A stretch of DNA of 14,660 nt from an uncultured Oscillospiraceae bacterium (GCA_934590505.1 CAKTPC010000046.1:1-14660); one strand, 5' to 3'. Numbered from the stretch's first letter, positions 1-6,542 are shown. Notes: generated from the sequence alone by a model not told the origin. Numbers and translations are program-made.

Positions 1-387
1 CACAACATGATCGACACGGAGAACCCCGAGCAGGCCATCAAGGATCTGGCTCTCTTCTCCGAAAAGGCCACCATGCGTCACCACGCCGTCGGCGGTTGGG
101 AGAACGTCAATGCTATCTGGGAGTGGGCAAAGAACTTCGATTGCGATATGGTCCTCTTCAACGACAATATCGCCTGCAAGGGTATGCTCGGCGTCCACGC
201 TCTCATGGAGGAGCAGGCGCGCGACCTCGGCTTCCACTTCATCTTCATCGAGCATGACCTTGAGGACTGCCGCACCGTGTCCCGTCAGGATATGAGAAAC
301 TGCGTCAGCAACTATATGTCCGTTGTTCTCAACGAGAAGCCGCTTGACCCGACCATCGTAGAGTTTGACGACTCCATGGCATACTAA
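1..387 (+). CDS. 2-hydroxyacyl-CoA dehydratase family subunit, C-terminal part (5' end outside window)
   Basis: The reading frame is open from base 1, so the gene starts upstream and only about 128 C-terminal residues are seen; the ATG at 7 is probably internal. The segment resembles the end of HgdB/FldB/FldC/BcrB-type subunits: a buried strand with an asparagine-rich turn (VLFNDNIACKG), then a helix, then the pattern 'H-F-I-F-I-E-x-D-x-x-D-C-R' typical of the last fold unit. In the family these iron-sulfur subunits, activated by an ATP-dependent activase, remove water from 2-hydroxyacyl-CoA thioesters in anaerobic amino-acid or phenyllactate fermentation, or reduce benzoyl-CoA. Which substrate applies here cannot be decided from the fragment. 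An 18-base gap leads into a small membrane-protein gene that probably shares its transcript. The family call is fairly sure; the subunit and substrate are open. Confidence 0.8.
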   Translation, partial: HNMIDTENPEQAIKDLALFSEKATMRHHAVGGWENVNAIWEWAKNFDCDMVLFNDNIACKGMLGVHALMEEQARDLGFHFIFIEHDLEDCRTVSRQDMRNCVSNYMSVVLNEKPLDPTIVEFDDSMAY

Positions 388-405
388 GAAAGGCGGAAAG
401 CGTTT

Positions 406-591
406 ATGAAGAAATTCTTTAAGTTCCTTTTTAAGCTTCTGGGCAAGCTCGTCGTTATAGCTCTGGTGTTCTTCGTCGTCACCTTCGGTCTGTACATGAC
501 TAACGGCGAAAACAAGCTCATCTATTACGTCGTGCGTCCCCTGCTCAACAAGCACTACGATTCTCAGGTCCGCGACAGAAGGATCGTCTGA
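406..591 (+). CDS. small single-pass membrane protein, 61 residues
   Basis: I do not recognise the family. The product begins with a lysine-rich stretch (MKKFFKFLFKLLGK), followed by one strongly hydrophobic segment at about residues 15-33, then a short polar tail of about 28 residues ending RDRRIV. This is the layout of a one-helix inner-membrane protein with its short N-terminus inside. A good ribosome site (AGAAAGGCGG) lies 7-16 bases before the ATG. The gene follows the dehydratase subunit by 18 bases and precedes a strong terminator, so the two likely share a transcript. It is real by start context and composition, not by similarity. Confidence 0.6.
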   Translation: MKKFFKFLFKLLGKLVVIALVFFVVTFGLYMTNGENKLIYYVVRPLLNKHYDSQVRDRRIV

Positions 592-611
592 GTCTCATCA
601 ATTCAAAATAG

Positions 612-641
612 CAGACACCGTCCAAGGACGGTGTCTGTTTT
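612..641 (+). terminator. Rho-independent terminator after the 61-residue membrane protein gene
   Basis: A perfect 12-base-pair stem (CAGACACCGTCC, 612-623, with its complement at 626-637) with a two-base turn in the DNA (effectively a tetraloop) is followed by TTTTAT. It lies 20 bases after the stop codon at 591 and ends the plus-strand unit that enters from the left edge. Confidence 0.9.
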
Positions 642-667
642 ATCTCTGTTCGGGCTGTGCCAATGAC

Positions 668-697
668 TTGCTTTATTAACAAATTCTGCATTATAAT
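668..697 (+). promoter_or_regulatory. Probable sigma-A promoter of the decayed flavodoxin gene
   Basis: A perfect TATAAT (-10) at 692-697 is preceded after 18 bases by TTGCTT at 668-673, which matches only the TTG of the -35 consensus. The stretch is AT-rich and sits 33 bases before the ATG at 730, with a GAAAGGA ribosome site at 713-719. The signal is intact although the gene it served is broken. Confidence 0.5.
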
Positions 698-729
698 TAT
701 ATAACATTCTCACGAAAGGACTGTCTGCT

Positions 730-1015
730 ATGTCAAAAAGGTTCTTATCATCTCCTCCAGCCTGCGCGGCGGGAGCAATTCCGAGTGTCTTGCCAAGGAG
801 TGCGAGCGCGGTGCGAAGGATGCAGGGCACGATGTGCAGTTCATTTCCCTCAAGGGCAAGGGCTGAAGTTCTGCATCGGCTGCCTCAGCTGTCAGGAGAC
901 CGGGAAGTGCGTTCTCAAGGACGATGCCGCGGATATGATGGCCGCCGTGTACAACGCCGAGGCCATAGTCTTTGCAACGCCGATCTATTACTATAATATC
1001 AGGAGGTCAACGACA
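730..1015 (+). pseudogene. Flavodoxin-like NAD(P)H oxidoreductase remnant: two frameshifts and a lost C-terminal half
   Basis: Joining three frames restores an FMN-reductase / iron-sulfur-flavoprotein N-terminus. From the ATG at 730 the frame must shift within the AAAAA run (about 735-739) to read VLIISSSLRGGSNSE from 741. A second shift near 863 is needed to read LKFCIGCLSC and on to ATPIYYYN. SSSLRGGSNSE is the FMN-phosphate loop and CxGCxxCxxxxKC is the cysteine pattern of the iron-sulfur flavoprotein branch. Each shift looks like one missing base. After ATPIYYYN (about residue 90) the expected continuation of the family, some 90 or more residues, is absent, and the frame runs straight into the ribosome site (AGGAGG) of the next gene. 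I infer a deletion that removed the C-terminal half. Sequencing error could explain one shift but not the missing half. Confidence 0.75.
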
Positions 1016-1294
1016 ATGGCAAAAATAGTACAGACAGCAGGCAGGAACGCTCTCAGCCAATTCGCACCGGAGTTTGCACATTACAATGATGATGTTCTCT
1101 TCGGCGAGAACTGGAACAATCAGGATATCGACGTAAAGACGCGCAGCATCATCACGGTCGTTGCGCTCATGGCGCAGGGCATCACCGATTCTTCCCTAAA
1201 GTTCCACCTCCAGAACGCAAAGGCACACGGCGTTGAGGGCTCCAACGAGTGGCTCGAGCCTGTCGGCGACGATGTGTACGGTAAGCTTAAATAA
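1016..1294 (+). pseudogene. Carboxymuconolactone-decarboxylase-type gene fused by deletion to a cupin C-terminus
   Basis: From an ATG with AGGAGG ten bases upstream, the first 70 or so residues match the AhpD/carboxymuconolactone-decarboxylase-like family: QTAGRNALSQFAP, NDDVLFGE, then SIITVVALMAQGITDSSLKFHL. The family should continue with an 'EIxEIxTHxAFYAGWPxAW' section, which is missing. Instead, after AKAHG the protein reads VEGSNEWLEPVGDDVYGKLK and stops, a tail that resembles the end of single-domain cupins often found next to such genes. The 92-residue product therefore looks like an in-frame join of two formerly separate (or fused) neighbours with everything between deleted. It may still be translated, but no complete domain remains. 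The cupin assignment rests on a short tail and is the weaker half. Confidence 0.65.
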
Positions 1295-1297
1295 AGC

Positions 1298-1326
1298 TTT
1301 TCAAACGCGCAGGAATATGATATGCT
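1298..1326 (+). promoter_or_regulatory. Weak candidate promoter for the GMP synthase gene
   Basis: TTTTCA (1298-1303) and TATGCT (1321-1326), spaced by 17 bases, each match four of six consensus positions. They lie just after the stop of the pseudogene and 43 bases before the ATG at 1369. No terminator lies between the pseudogene and this gene, so read-through is also possible. Confidence 0.3.
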
Positions 1327-1368
1327 TTCAGTGATATTTCAAATATAGATATACCCCGGAGGTAAATT

Positions 1369-2352
1369 ATGAGTCTTGACAGACGTCCCGATTCCATGGA
1401 AAGGATCACCACTGCCGAACAGGCACAGGCCTTTATCGACGAACAACTGAAAGAGCTGCGCGAGCAGATAGGCGATAAGAAGGTTCTCCTCGCCCTCTCC
1501 GGCGGTGTTGACTCTTCCGTTGTCGCAGCACTGCTCATCAAGGCCATCGGCCAGCAGCTCGTCTGCGTCCACGTCAACCACGGCCTTCTGCGCAAGGGTG
1601 AGCCAGAGCAGGTCATTGAGGTTTTCCGCAACCAGATGAACGCGAACCTCATCTACGTCGATGCAACCGATCGCTTCCTTGATAAGCTCGCCGGAGTTAC
1701 CGATCCCGAGCAGAAGCGCAAGATCATTGGCAATGAGTTCATTGAGGTCTTTGCAGAGGAAGCGCGCAAGCTTGACGGCATAGAGTTTCTCGCGCAGGGC
1801 ACGATCTGGCCCGATATTCTCGAAAGCGAGCGCGGCATCAAGGCACACCACAACGCGGGCGGTCTCCCGGAGGACATGCAGTTTAAGCTCGTCGAGCCGG
1901 TGAAGATCCTCTTCAAAGACGAGGTACGCATCGTCGGCAAGCAGCTCGGTCTGCCCGATGGCATGGTGTTCCGTCAGCCCTTCCCCGGCCCCGGTCTCGG
2001 TGTCCGCTGCCCCGGCGCTATCACGCGCGACCGTCTTGAAGCCGTTCGTGAGTCCGACGCAATACTCCGCGAGGAGTTTGCAAAGCATGGCCTTGAGGGC
2101 AAGGTCTGGCAGTACTTCACCGTCGTGCCTGACTTCAAGTCCACCGGTGTGAAGAACGGCAAGCGCGCCTTTGAGTGGTCTGTCATCATCCGCGCTGTGA
2201 ACACGACCGACGCCATGAGCGCCACCGTCGAGAACATCCCCTTCGATCTCATGTGCCACCTCGTCCACCGCATCACCCATGAGGTGCCGGGCGTAAACCG
2301 CGTCCTGTATGACTTCACACCGAAGCCCACCGGCACGATAGAATTTGAATGA
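1369..2352 (+). CDS. guaA: GMP synthase, stand-alone ATP-pyrophosphatase/dimerisation subunit
   Basis: It converts XMP to GMP by adenylating XMP and replacing the adenylate with ammonia. The protein of 327 residues corresponds to only the C-terminal two domains of the usual GuaA of about 510-525 residues. The ATP-PPase P-loop LSGGVDSS is at residues 43-50, followed by VNHGLLRKGE, AQGTIWPDILES, HHNAGGLPE, and the dimerisation-domain signatures FRQPFPGPGLGVR and the C-terminal KPTGTIEFE. No class I glutamine amidotransferase domain (Cys-His-Glu triad) is upstream: the ATG at 1369 has a strong CGGAGGT site and the preceding sequence is unrelated. Known bacterial GuaA proteins are single-chain; the split form is best known from archaea. 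The partner glutaminase would have to lie elsewhere, or the enzyme uses free ammonia. The family call is very sure. Confidence 0.95.
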   Translation: MSLDRRPDSMERITTAEQAQAFIDEQLKELREQIGDKKVLLALSGGVDSSVVAALLIKAIGQQLVCVHVNHGLLRKGEPEQVIEVFRNQMNANLIYVDATDRFLDKLAGVTDPEQKRKIIGNEFIEVFAEEARKLDGIEFLAQGTIWPDILESERGIKAHHNAGGLPEDMQFKLVEPVKILFKDEVRIVGKQLGLPDGMVFRQPFPGPGLGVRCPGAITRDRLEAVRESDAILREEFAKHGLEGKVWQYFTVVPDFKSTGVKNGKRAFEWSVIIRAVNTTDAMSATVENIPFDLMCHLVHRITHEVPGVNRVLYDFTPKPTGTIEFE

Positions 2353-2385
2353 TCTCTTCCCTGCATAATAAATAGCGACCAGTTT

Positions 2386-2420
2386 AACGATGGTGCAGCA
2401 GACTGCTGCACCATCGTTTT
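2386..2420 (+). terminator. Rho-independent terminator of the GMP synthase gene
   Basis: CGATGGTGCAGCA (2388-2400) pairs perfectly with 2404-2416 across a three-base loop, extended by AA/TT, and is followed by TTTT. It lies 34 bases after the stop. On the other strand the stem is followed by TTAAAC, so it could weakly stop minus-strand transcripts too. Confidence 0.9.
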
Positions 2421-2641
2421 GATTGGAGTTTTAGCGTAAATACTCAAATCGAAGCCCAACGAAGCGGGTTCGATTTGGAGAGGAGGAGCAACGGAATGAG
2501 TAAGCGACGATTTTTTATGCGCCGCATCAAAAATCGTCGCGGACGATATGAAGTCCGCGACGATGGCAGGGTCAACCAACTTTGAGGACCGGCGAAAGCA
2601 CTTCAGAGCACTTTAGGTGACCGAGATTGGCCGTTATCCCA
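2421..2641. repeat. Intergenic hairpin-rich element, probably an interspersed repeat; no gene seen
   Basis: This 221-base gap between convergent genes holds three inverted repeats in a row. CAAATCGAA at 2445-2453 pairs with 2469-2477. GCGACGATTTTT at 2504-2515 pairs with 2529-2540. ATCGTCGCGGAC at 2533-2544 pairs with 2553-2564. The second and third share bases 2533-2540 and cannot form together. Short direct repeats (AGCACTT twice near 2597-2625) follow. The words GGAGGAGCAACGGAATGAG and the GCGACGATTTTT hairpin remind me of sequences scattered in Faecalibacterium-like genomes; that is recollection, not a search. No second copy is in this window. Confidence 0.45.
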
Positions 2642-2926
2642 TTACATGGAGCCTTTCGCGTCAAGCGCATCCAATTTCCTGTTGCGCAGTGTAAGCGCGA
2701 AATCAGCGGCGACCATCGCCAGATCCAGAATATACACGCACAAAACAAAATTGACATTGTGCGTTATGAGTTTTCCGGTAATTCCGCAGAGATACCCGAC
2801 CATTATCAGCAGCTCAAAGCCGATGCTTTTCCCGCCGGCTGTACGGGAACGGTATGACTTGATGATATTGAACGGCCATGAAGCTCCAAAGCACAGAAGC
2901 ATCCCTACCTCAAACACTGAGCCCAT
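2642..2926 (-). CDS. Small PQ-loop-like (SemiSWEET-type) membrane protein
   Basis: This 94-residue protein has three hydrophobic segments at about residues 5-20, 36-54 and 60-78. It carries the motif 'M-L-L-C-F-G-A-S-W-P-F' followed by KSYRSRTAGGKS, resembling the 'PF/PQ' turn and the KS(Y)R-KGKS loop of half-size PQ-loop proteins. Many Firmicutes carry such unnamed proteins of about 90-100 residues. The start at 2926 is chosen because TGGAGGAGAG lies four bases upstream of ATG; an in-frame ATG 141 bases further upstream would run through the end of the preceding oxidoreductase gene and has no reason to be used. It starts 19 bases after the korC stop, so it is probably the last cistron of the kor unit. 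A dimer could pass a small sugar or amino acid through the membrane, but its substrate and any link to the oxidoreductase are unknown. Confidence 0.75.
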   Translation of the reverse strand: MGSVFEVGMLLCFGASWPFNIIKSYRSRTAGGKSIGFELLIMVGYLCGITGKLITHNVNFVLCVYILDLAMVAADFALTLRNRKLDALDAKGSM

Positions 2927-2945
2927 AAAACTCTCCTCCAAAAAG

Positions 2946-3479
2946 TCAGTCAAGCTTTGCGCTTCCGGCAAGCTCGGCTCCAGCCATGCACGCCGCGATG
3001 CCGCTTTCCCAGAAAGCCCGCGGCAGGTGCTTTTTAACAGCAAACAAAAGCGCGGTCTCCGGCACAATGTGCCAGAGCCTGTTGAGCGCGCCGACAGTAA
3101 GCATATTTACACAGCTGCTTTTCCTGCAAGCTTTCTCCGCGGCGGAAAAAATCGGCAGGCTGATAACTCTGGCAAATCCGGTAGCCGAAAGCGACGAATC
3201 CGTCAGAATCATACACTTGCTGTCGGCAGCTGCGGAATAAGCATCGCAGGCCTCCTGCGTGAGCAGCGCTAGGATATCCGGATGCTCGATCTTCGGAAAC
3301 AATATCGCGCTGCTGCTGATGATCGTCTCCGAACTGCAAAGGCTTCCTCTGGCCTCCGGACCGTAGGCCTGCGTCTGCGTTACGCTGAACCCGCAGCTTG
3401 CCGCAGCTTCGGCGAGAACTATCGCGGCGGTTATGATACCTTGGCCGCCTGAGCCGACAAATTTGATTTCATGCCTCAT
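2946..3479 (-). CDS. korC: 2-oxoacid:ferredoxin oxidoreductase, gamma subunit
   Basis: This 177-residue protein is the usual size for a separate gamma subunit. It begins with the family signature FVGSGGQGIITAAIVLAEAA (residues 7-26) and continues with QTQAYGPEARGSLCSSETIIS, the second conserved block. In the enzyme this subunit helps bind coenzyme A, while alpha and beta hold thiamine diphosphate and the cluster. The start lies inside the end of the beta gene (11-base overlap) with CGGAGGA seven bases before it, a sign of coupled translation. The order ferredoxin-alpha-beta-gamma (D-A-B-C) matches known KorDABC/VorDABC sets, so the substrate may be 2-oxoglutarate or a branched-chain or other 2-oxoacid; the symbol is used for the family, not for a proven substrate. 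Confidence 0.92.
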   Translation of the reverse strand: MRHEIKFVGSGGQGIITAAIVLAEAAASCGFSVTQTQAYGPEARGSLCSSETIISSSAILFPKIEHPDILALLTQEACDAYSAAADSKCMILTDSSLSATGFARVISLPIFSAAEKACRKSSCVNMLTVGALNRLWHIVPETALLFAVKKHLPRAFWESGIAACMAGAELAGSAKLD

Positions 3480-4281
3480 TGCCGTCCTCCGCTAAGCTGC
3501 GAAGCAAATTCCCATATGTTTGCGTGTACTCAGGATAATTATTTTCAAATGCGATCCCGATGGAATAACCGTCAAACTGCTCCGCGTTCTTCACAGGCTT
3601 CAGATTATCGCGCTGCCAACTGAGCATGTCGACCGGGCTGCCTTTACCGTTTTTTCGTCCGTAGTAGGTCGGGCATATGCTGGCGCAGTCAATGACAGAG
3701 AAACCCTGATGCTTTATCCCGCGCGCAATAAGAGACACCGTCAGTTCGGTGTGATAGCAGTCCCCACGCGCGGCAAAGCCCGCACCGGCTGCCTGAGCCA
3801 GACTGACTATATCAAAGCTGCGCTCAAGATTGCCGTAAGGCGCGGTGGCCGCGTGATCCCCCGTAGGCGTCGTCGGTGAATACTGCCCGCCAGTCATGCC
3901 GTATATCTCGTTATTGAACACCACGACCGTTAGTCCGATGTTTCTGCGGCAGGCATGGATGAAGTGATTTCCGCCTATCGCGGCAAGGTCGCCGTCACCG
4001 GTTATCACGATGACTTCCAGCGTCGGATCGGCGAGCTTCACACCGGTCGCAAATGGGATCGCGCGGCCATGCGTGGTGTGCACTGTGCTGAAGTTCATAT
4101 ACCCGGCGGCCCTTGACGAGCAGCCTATCCCCGAAACGATGCACACCCTGTCTCTGTTCAGACCGAGCGAATGTATCGCACGGATAACATCGTGCATAAG
4201 GATCCCATTCCCGCAGCCCGGGCACCAGATATGCGGCATGTTTTCTTTTCTGAGATACTGCTCTGTATCCTTATCCGCCAT
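3469..4281 (-). CDS. korB: 2-oxoacid:ferredoxin oxidoreductase, beta subunit (thiamine diphosphate and 4Fe-4S)
   Basis: This 270-residue catalytic subunit carries the cluster ligands expected for the short-type beta chain: Cys20 and Cys23 (WCPGCGN), Cys54 (GIGCSSR) and Cys203 (ICPTY). The thiamine-diphosphate/Mg motif GDGD is at 95-98, ending with the asparagine pair near 123-124 and followed by YGMTGGQYSPTTPTG. Electrons go from the decarboxylated 2-oxoacid through this cluster to ferredoxin, giving acyl-CoA and CO2. The ATG at 4281 overlaps the alpha gene by 11 bases and has AGAGGAG upstream; the gamma gene overlaps its 3' end in the same way. All catalytic positions I can check are present, so the enzyme should be active. 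Confidence 0.95.
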   Translation of the reverse strand: MADKDTEQYLRKENMPHIWCPGCGNGILMHDVIRAIHSLGLNRDRVCIVSGIGCSSRAAGYMNFSTVHTTHGRAIPFATGVKLADPTLEVIVITGDGDLAAIGGNHFIHACRRNIGLTVVVFNNEIYGMTGGQYSPTTPTGDHAATAPYGNLERSFDIVSLAQAAGAGFAARGDCYHTELTVSLIARGIKHQGFSVIDCASICPTYYGRKNGKGSPVDMLSWQRDNLKPVKNAEQFDGYSIGIAFENNYPEYTQTYGNLLRSLAEDGNEA

Positions 4282-5401
4282 GACTGATCTCCTCTTTTAT
4301 GCGCGCAGTGATCTCCTTCGGATATAGCGGCTGCCCGTTAAATTTGCAGATACGCCCTACTTTTTTGCCCGATGTATATTTTTCAAGCTCCTGCGCCAGC
4401 TGTCCCATGTTTAGTTCAGCAGCATACAGCCTGTCGGCCCGACTGGCAGCACGCTTGAAGGCGTCCTCCGGAAACGGCCATACTGTGACCGGGCGGAACA
4501 TTCCAGCACGTATCCCCTCTGCGCGCAGCATATCCACCGCCGCATGCGCAGCCATTGCCGCACCCCCGAAACATGCAATGATAACATCTGCGTCCTCAGT
4601 CAAGTATTCCTCACTGCAGCATATATCGTCCAGATTCTTTTCTATTTTATCATTCATCCGGGTCAGCAGTTTTTCGCATTCGGCATTGCTGTTCGTCGGG
4701 AAGCCGCTTTCGTCGTGAACAAGTCCCGTGATGTTGTACCGCTGTCCATAGCCTATCGGCGGCATGTGCGGGACATACTCCCCCGGTTCTGTGCGGTACG
4801 GTGCCGTTTTGTAAAATTCGCAGTTCAGCCGCGGCGGCTCCGGCAGTTCCGGCAGAGTAACGCCCGCGCGCAGATGCCCGACCATCTCATCCATCAGAAA
4901 AATCACAGGAGTCCTGTACCTCTCTGAAAGCGTGAACGCTTCCATTATGAGAGTGTAAGTCTCCTCAACGGAGGACGGTGAGAGCGTTATTATCGGATGA
5001 TCCCCGTGCGTGCCCCATCGGCACTGCATAAGGTCACCCTGAGAGGGTGAAGTCGGCATGCCTGTCGAAGGCCCCTGCCGCTGCACGTTCACGATCACGC
5101 ACGGGAGCTCCGCAATTGCAGCATAGCCGATGCTCTCCTGCATCAGGGAAAAGCCGGGACCGCTCGTCGCGGTCATGGCCCGTCTGCCGGCTGCCGCCGC
5201 ACCCAGAACGCACATAAGGCTGCCTATCTCATCTTCCATTTGGATGAAAGTCCCGCCCGACTTAGGCAGCAGAAGCGCCGACAGCTCGGCGATTTCCGTT
5301 GAGGGCGTGATCGGGTAGCCTGCGTAGAAGCTCATCCCGGCTGCCATCGCGCCGAGGACGCAGGCTTCATTTCCTTGTATCAGTGTGTGTTTTCCCATCA
5401 T
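4271..5401 (-). CDS. korA: 2-oxoacid:ferredoxin oxidoreductase, alpha subunit
   Basis: This protein of about 376 residues has GYPITPSTEIAE near residues 28-39, the signature of the pyrimidine-binding domain, then MEDEIGSLMCVLGAAAAGRRAMTATSGPG split over the next block, and RQGPSTGMPT. The C-terminal half carries the transketolase-C-like part (VIIACFGG, RPVTVWPFP). The gamma domain is not fused, in line with a separate korC. The start is either ATG of ATGATGG: the one at 5401 gives the classic four-base ATGA overlap with the ferredoxin stop, while the one at 5398 is equally readable. The frame is open upstream to 5560, but that stretch lies over the ferredoxin gene and shows no family similarity, so it is left out. 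Confidence 0.94.
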   Translation of the reverse strand: MMGKHTLIQGNEACVLGAMAAGMSFYAGYPITPSTEIAELSALLLPKSGGTFIQMEDEIGSLMCVLGAAAAGRRAMTATSGPGFSLMQESIGYAAIAELPCVIVNVQRQGPSTGMPTSPSQGDLMQCRWGTHGDHPIITLSPSSVEETYTLIMEAFTLSERYRTPVIFLMDEMVGHLRAGVTLPELPEPPRLNCEFYKTAPYRTEPGEYVPHMPPIGYGQRYNITGLVHDESGFPTNSNAECEKLLTRMNDKIEKNLDDICCSEEYLTEDADVIIACFGGAAMAAHAAVDMLRAEGIRAGMFRPVTVWPFPEDAFKRAASRADRLYAAELNMGQLAQELEKYTSGKKVGRICKFNGQPLYPKEITARIKEEISHGG

Positions 5402-5601
5402 TCGCTCAATATCGCGGTGACCGTCACAGCCATATCCGGGCAAAGATGCTCGCAGCGGCGGCAGGCAATGCAGCCGTCCGCGGCAGCCGGTTTTTTGCCG
5501 TCCATCCTTATCGCCCTGACCGGGCAGAAGGCGGCGCATATGCCGCAGCCCTTGCACCATGCCGGGTCGAAACTCACTTTACCTTTTGTGTCAGTGTTCA
5601 T
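5398..5601 (-). CDS. korD: 2x[4Fe-4S] ferredoxin-type delta subunit
   Basis: This 67-residue protein has two complete cysteine sets: CKGCGICAAFCPVRAI at about 16-31 and CIACRRCEHLCPDMAV at about 44-59. Each is CxxCxxC...CP, binding one 4Fe-4S cluster. It would pass electrons from the KorB cluster to soluble ferredoxin, or serve as the built-in ferredoxin. It heads the KorDABC set and its stop overlaps the alpha start by ATGA. The upstream ribosome site is poor (GGATGG, about nine bases from the ATG). The gap of 109 bases to the crotonase gene is the longest in the minus-strand series and holds hairpins, so this could be the first gene of its own unit. Confidence 0.9.
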   Translation of the reverse strand: MNTDTKGKVSFDPAWCKGCGICAAFCPVRAIRMDGKKPAAADGCIACRRCEHLCPDMAVTVTAILSE

Positions 5602-5634
5602 CTAAGTATACCATCCGCATACTCTTAAAGCTGC

Positions 5635-5684
5635 GGCTGTCTCAATCTGCATTTTGTGGGGCTGCCTCTTAGTGAGACAGCCCC
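5635..5684 (-). terminator. Alternative stem-loops between the crotonase gene and korD (possible terminator or attenuator)
   Basis: GGGGCTG at 5658-5664 pairs with CAGCCCC at 5678-5684, with a further CTC/GAG step inside. A competing perfect ten-base pairing joins GGCTGTCTCA (5635-5644) to TGAGACAGCC (5673-5682). Both use the same right-hand arm, so only one can form at a time. On the minus strand, the sense of both neighbours, neither stem is followed by a T run, so it is a weak terminator by itself. It may instead mark a processing or stability point, or the site of a former insertion. Confidence 0.45.
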
Positions 5685-5710
5685 TTCGTTGGATGCCCGG
5701 ACGCGGAAGA

Positions 5711-6493
5711 TCACTTGAATTCGGGAGTGCGCTTATGGAGGAAAGCGTCAACACCTTCCGCGCAGTCCGGAGTTTTGAAAACATCTTTGCTGAACTCGAG
5801 GTTCTTGTAGAAGCATTCAGCCGAACCGGAATTTCCGATCTCACGGACGCCCTTCTTTATCAGCTTTATCGCCTCAAACGGCTTCTGACCGATCTTTTCG
5901 GCCATATCGAGCGCCGCTTCGATAACATGTCCCGCAGGGGCAAGCCTGTTGACGAGGCCGAGCCGCAGGCATTCGTCCGCTTCTATGAACTCACCGAGGA
6001 ACATCATCTCCATAGCCTTTGCAGCGCCGACGAGCCTGGGCAGGCGGAACAATCCGCCGCTGCCGGGGAATACGCCAAGGTTTATTTCGGGCTGGGCGAT
6101 CTTGCTTATATCGGACATGATGCGCAGATCGCAGGCCATAGCCATTTCATAGCCGCCGCCGCAGACGGTACCTTCCATTGCGGCAATAACAGGCTTTTCA
6201 AGGAACTCAATGCAGTTGAAGGTCTCATTTTCCTTCTGGAGCTTCTTGCCGATGACATCGTCCCACACCTGAGGGAATTCCTTGACGTCGGAGCCGACGC
6301 AGAAAGCACGCTGGCCGGAGCCTGTGAGGACGATAACGCGAACCTCGTCGTCCTGCTCAAGCTTGAAAAGTGTCTCGCGCAGCTCGGCGCTCAGGTCAAG
6401 CGTCACCAGATTCAGCGGAGGATTGTTGAGAGTTATGAGCGCAACATTTTTTCTGGGCTTTTCAACCAGAATAAGCTTGTTTTTGTATTCCAT
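5711..6493 (-). CDS. Enoyl-CoA hydratase/isomerase (crotonase) family protein
   Basis: This 260-residue protein has the normal length for a single-domain crotonase. The oxyanion-hole segments AFCVGSDVK (residues 63-71) and VCGGGYE (110-116) are present, as are both acidic residues used by classical hydratases: Glu116 in CGGGYEMAMACD and Glu136 in AQPEINLGVFPGSGG. It should therefore add water to, or remove water from, an enoyl/3-hydroxyacyl-CoA; some relatives isomerise or decarboxylate instead. The start at 6493 is chosen for its CAGGAGACAG ribosome site; an ATG 33 bases further upstream lacks one. With a CaiB-family transferase in the same series, a carnitine-like pair (CaiB transferase, CaiD hydratase) is the nearest known analogy, but no CaiA, CaiC, CaiE or CaiT is in the window. 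Confidence 0.92.
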   Translation of the reverse strand: MEYKNKLILVEKPRKNVALITLNNPPLNLVTLDLSAELRETLFKLEQDDEVRVIVLTGSGQRAFCVGSDVKEFPQVWDDVIGKKLQKENETFNCIEFLEKPVIAAMEGTVCGGGYEMAMACDLRIMSDISKIAQPEINLGVFPGSGGLFRLPRLVGAAKAMEMMFLGEFIEADECLRLGLVNRLAPAGHVIEAALDMAEKIGQKPFEAIKLIKKGVREIGNSGSAECFYKNLEFSKDVFKTPDCAEGVDAFLHKRTPEFK

Positions 6494-6542
6494 AATTCTG
6501 TCTCCTGTTATATATGATGCTTTCAATTATAACTGTCGGCGT

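Noticed and set aside
1339..2280. 313-codon open frame on the minus strand
   Set aside because: It lies entirely antisense to the well-supported GMP synthase gene, has no ribosome site and no recognisable motif; it is a by-product of codon bias.
1974..2579. 201-codon open frame on the minus strand crossing guaA, its terminator and the hairpin element
   Set aside because: Antisense to guaA for most of its length and passing through the terminator stem; its first 50 or so residues are only a translation of the repeat element.
5402..5560. N-terminal extension of the korA frame by 53 codons
   Set aside because: The extension overlaps the ferredoxin gene in another frame and has no family similarity; ATG at 5401 or 5398 fits the ATGA coupling.
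5654..6517. 287-codon open frame on the plus strand
   Set aside because: Antisense shadow of the crotonase gene, whose catalytic motifs and ribosome site on the minus strand are clear.
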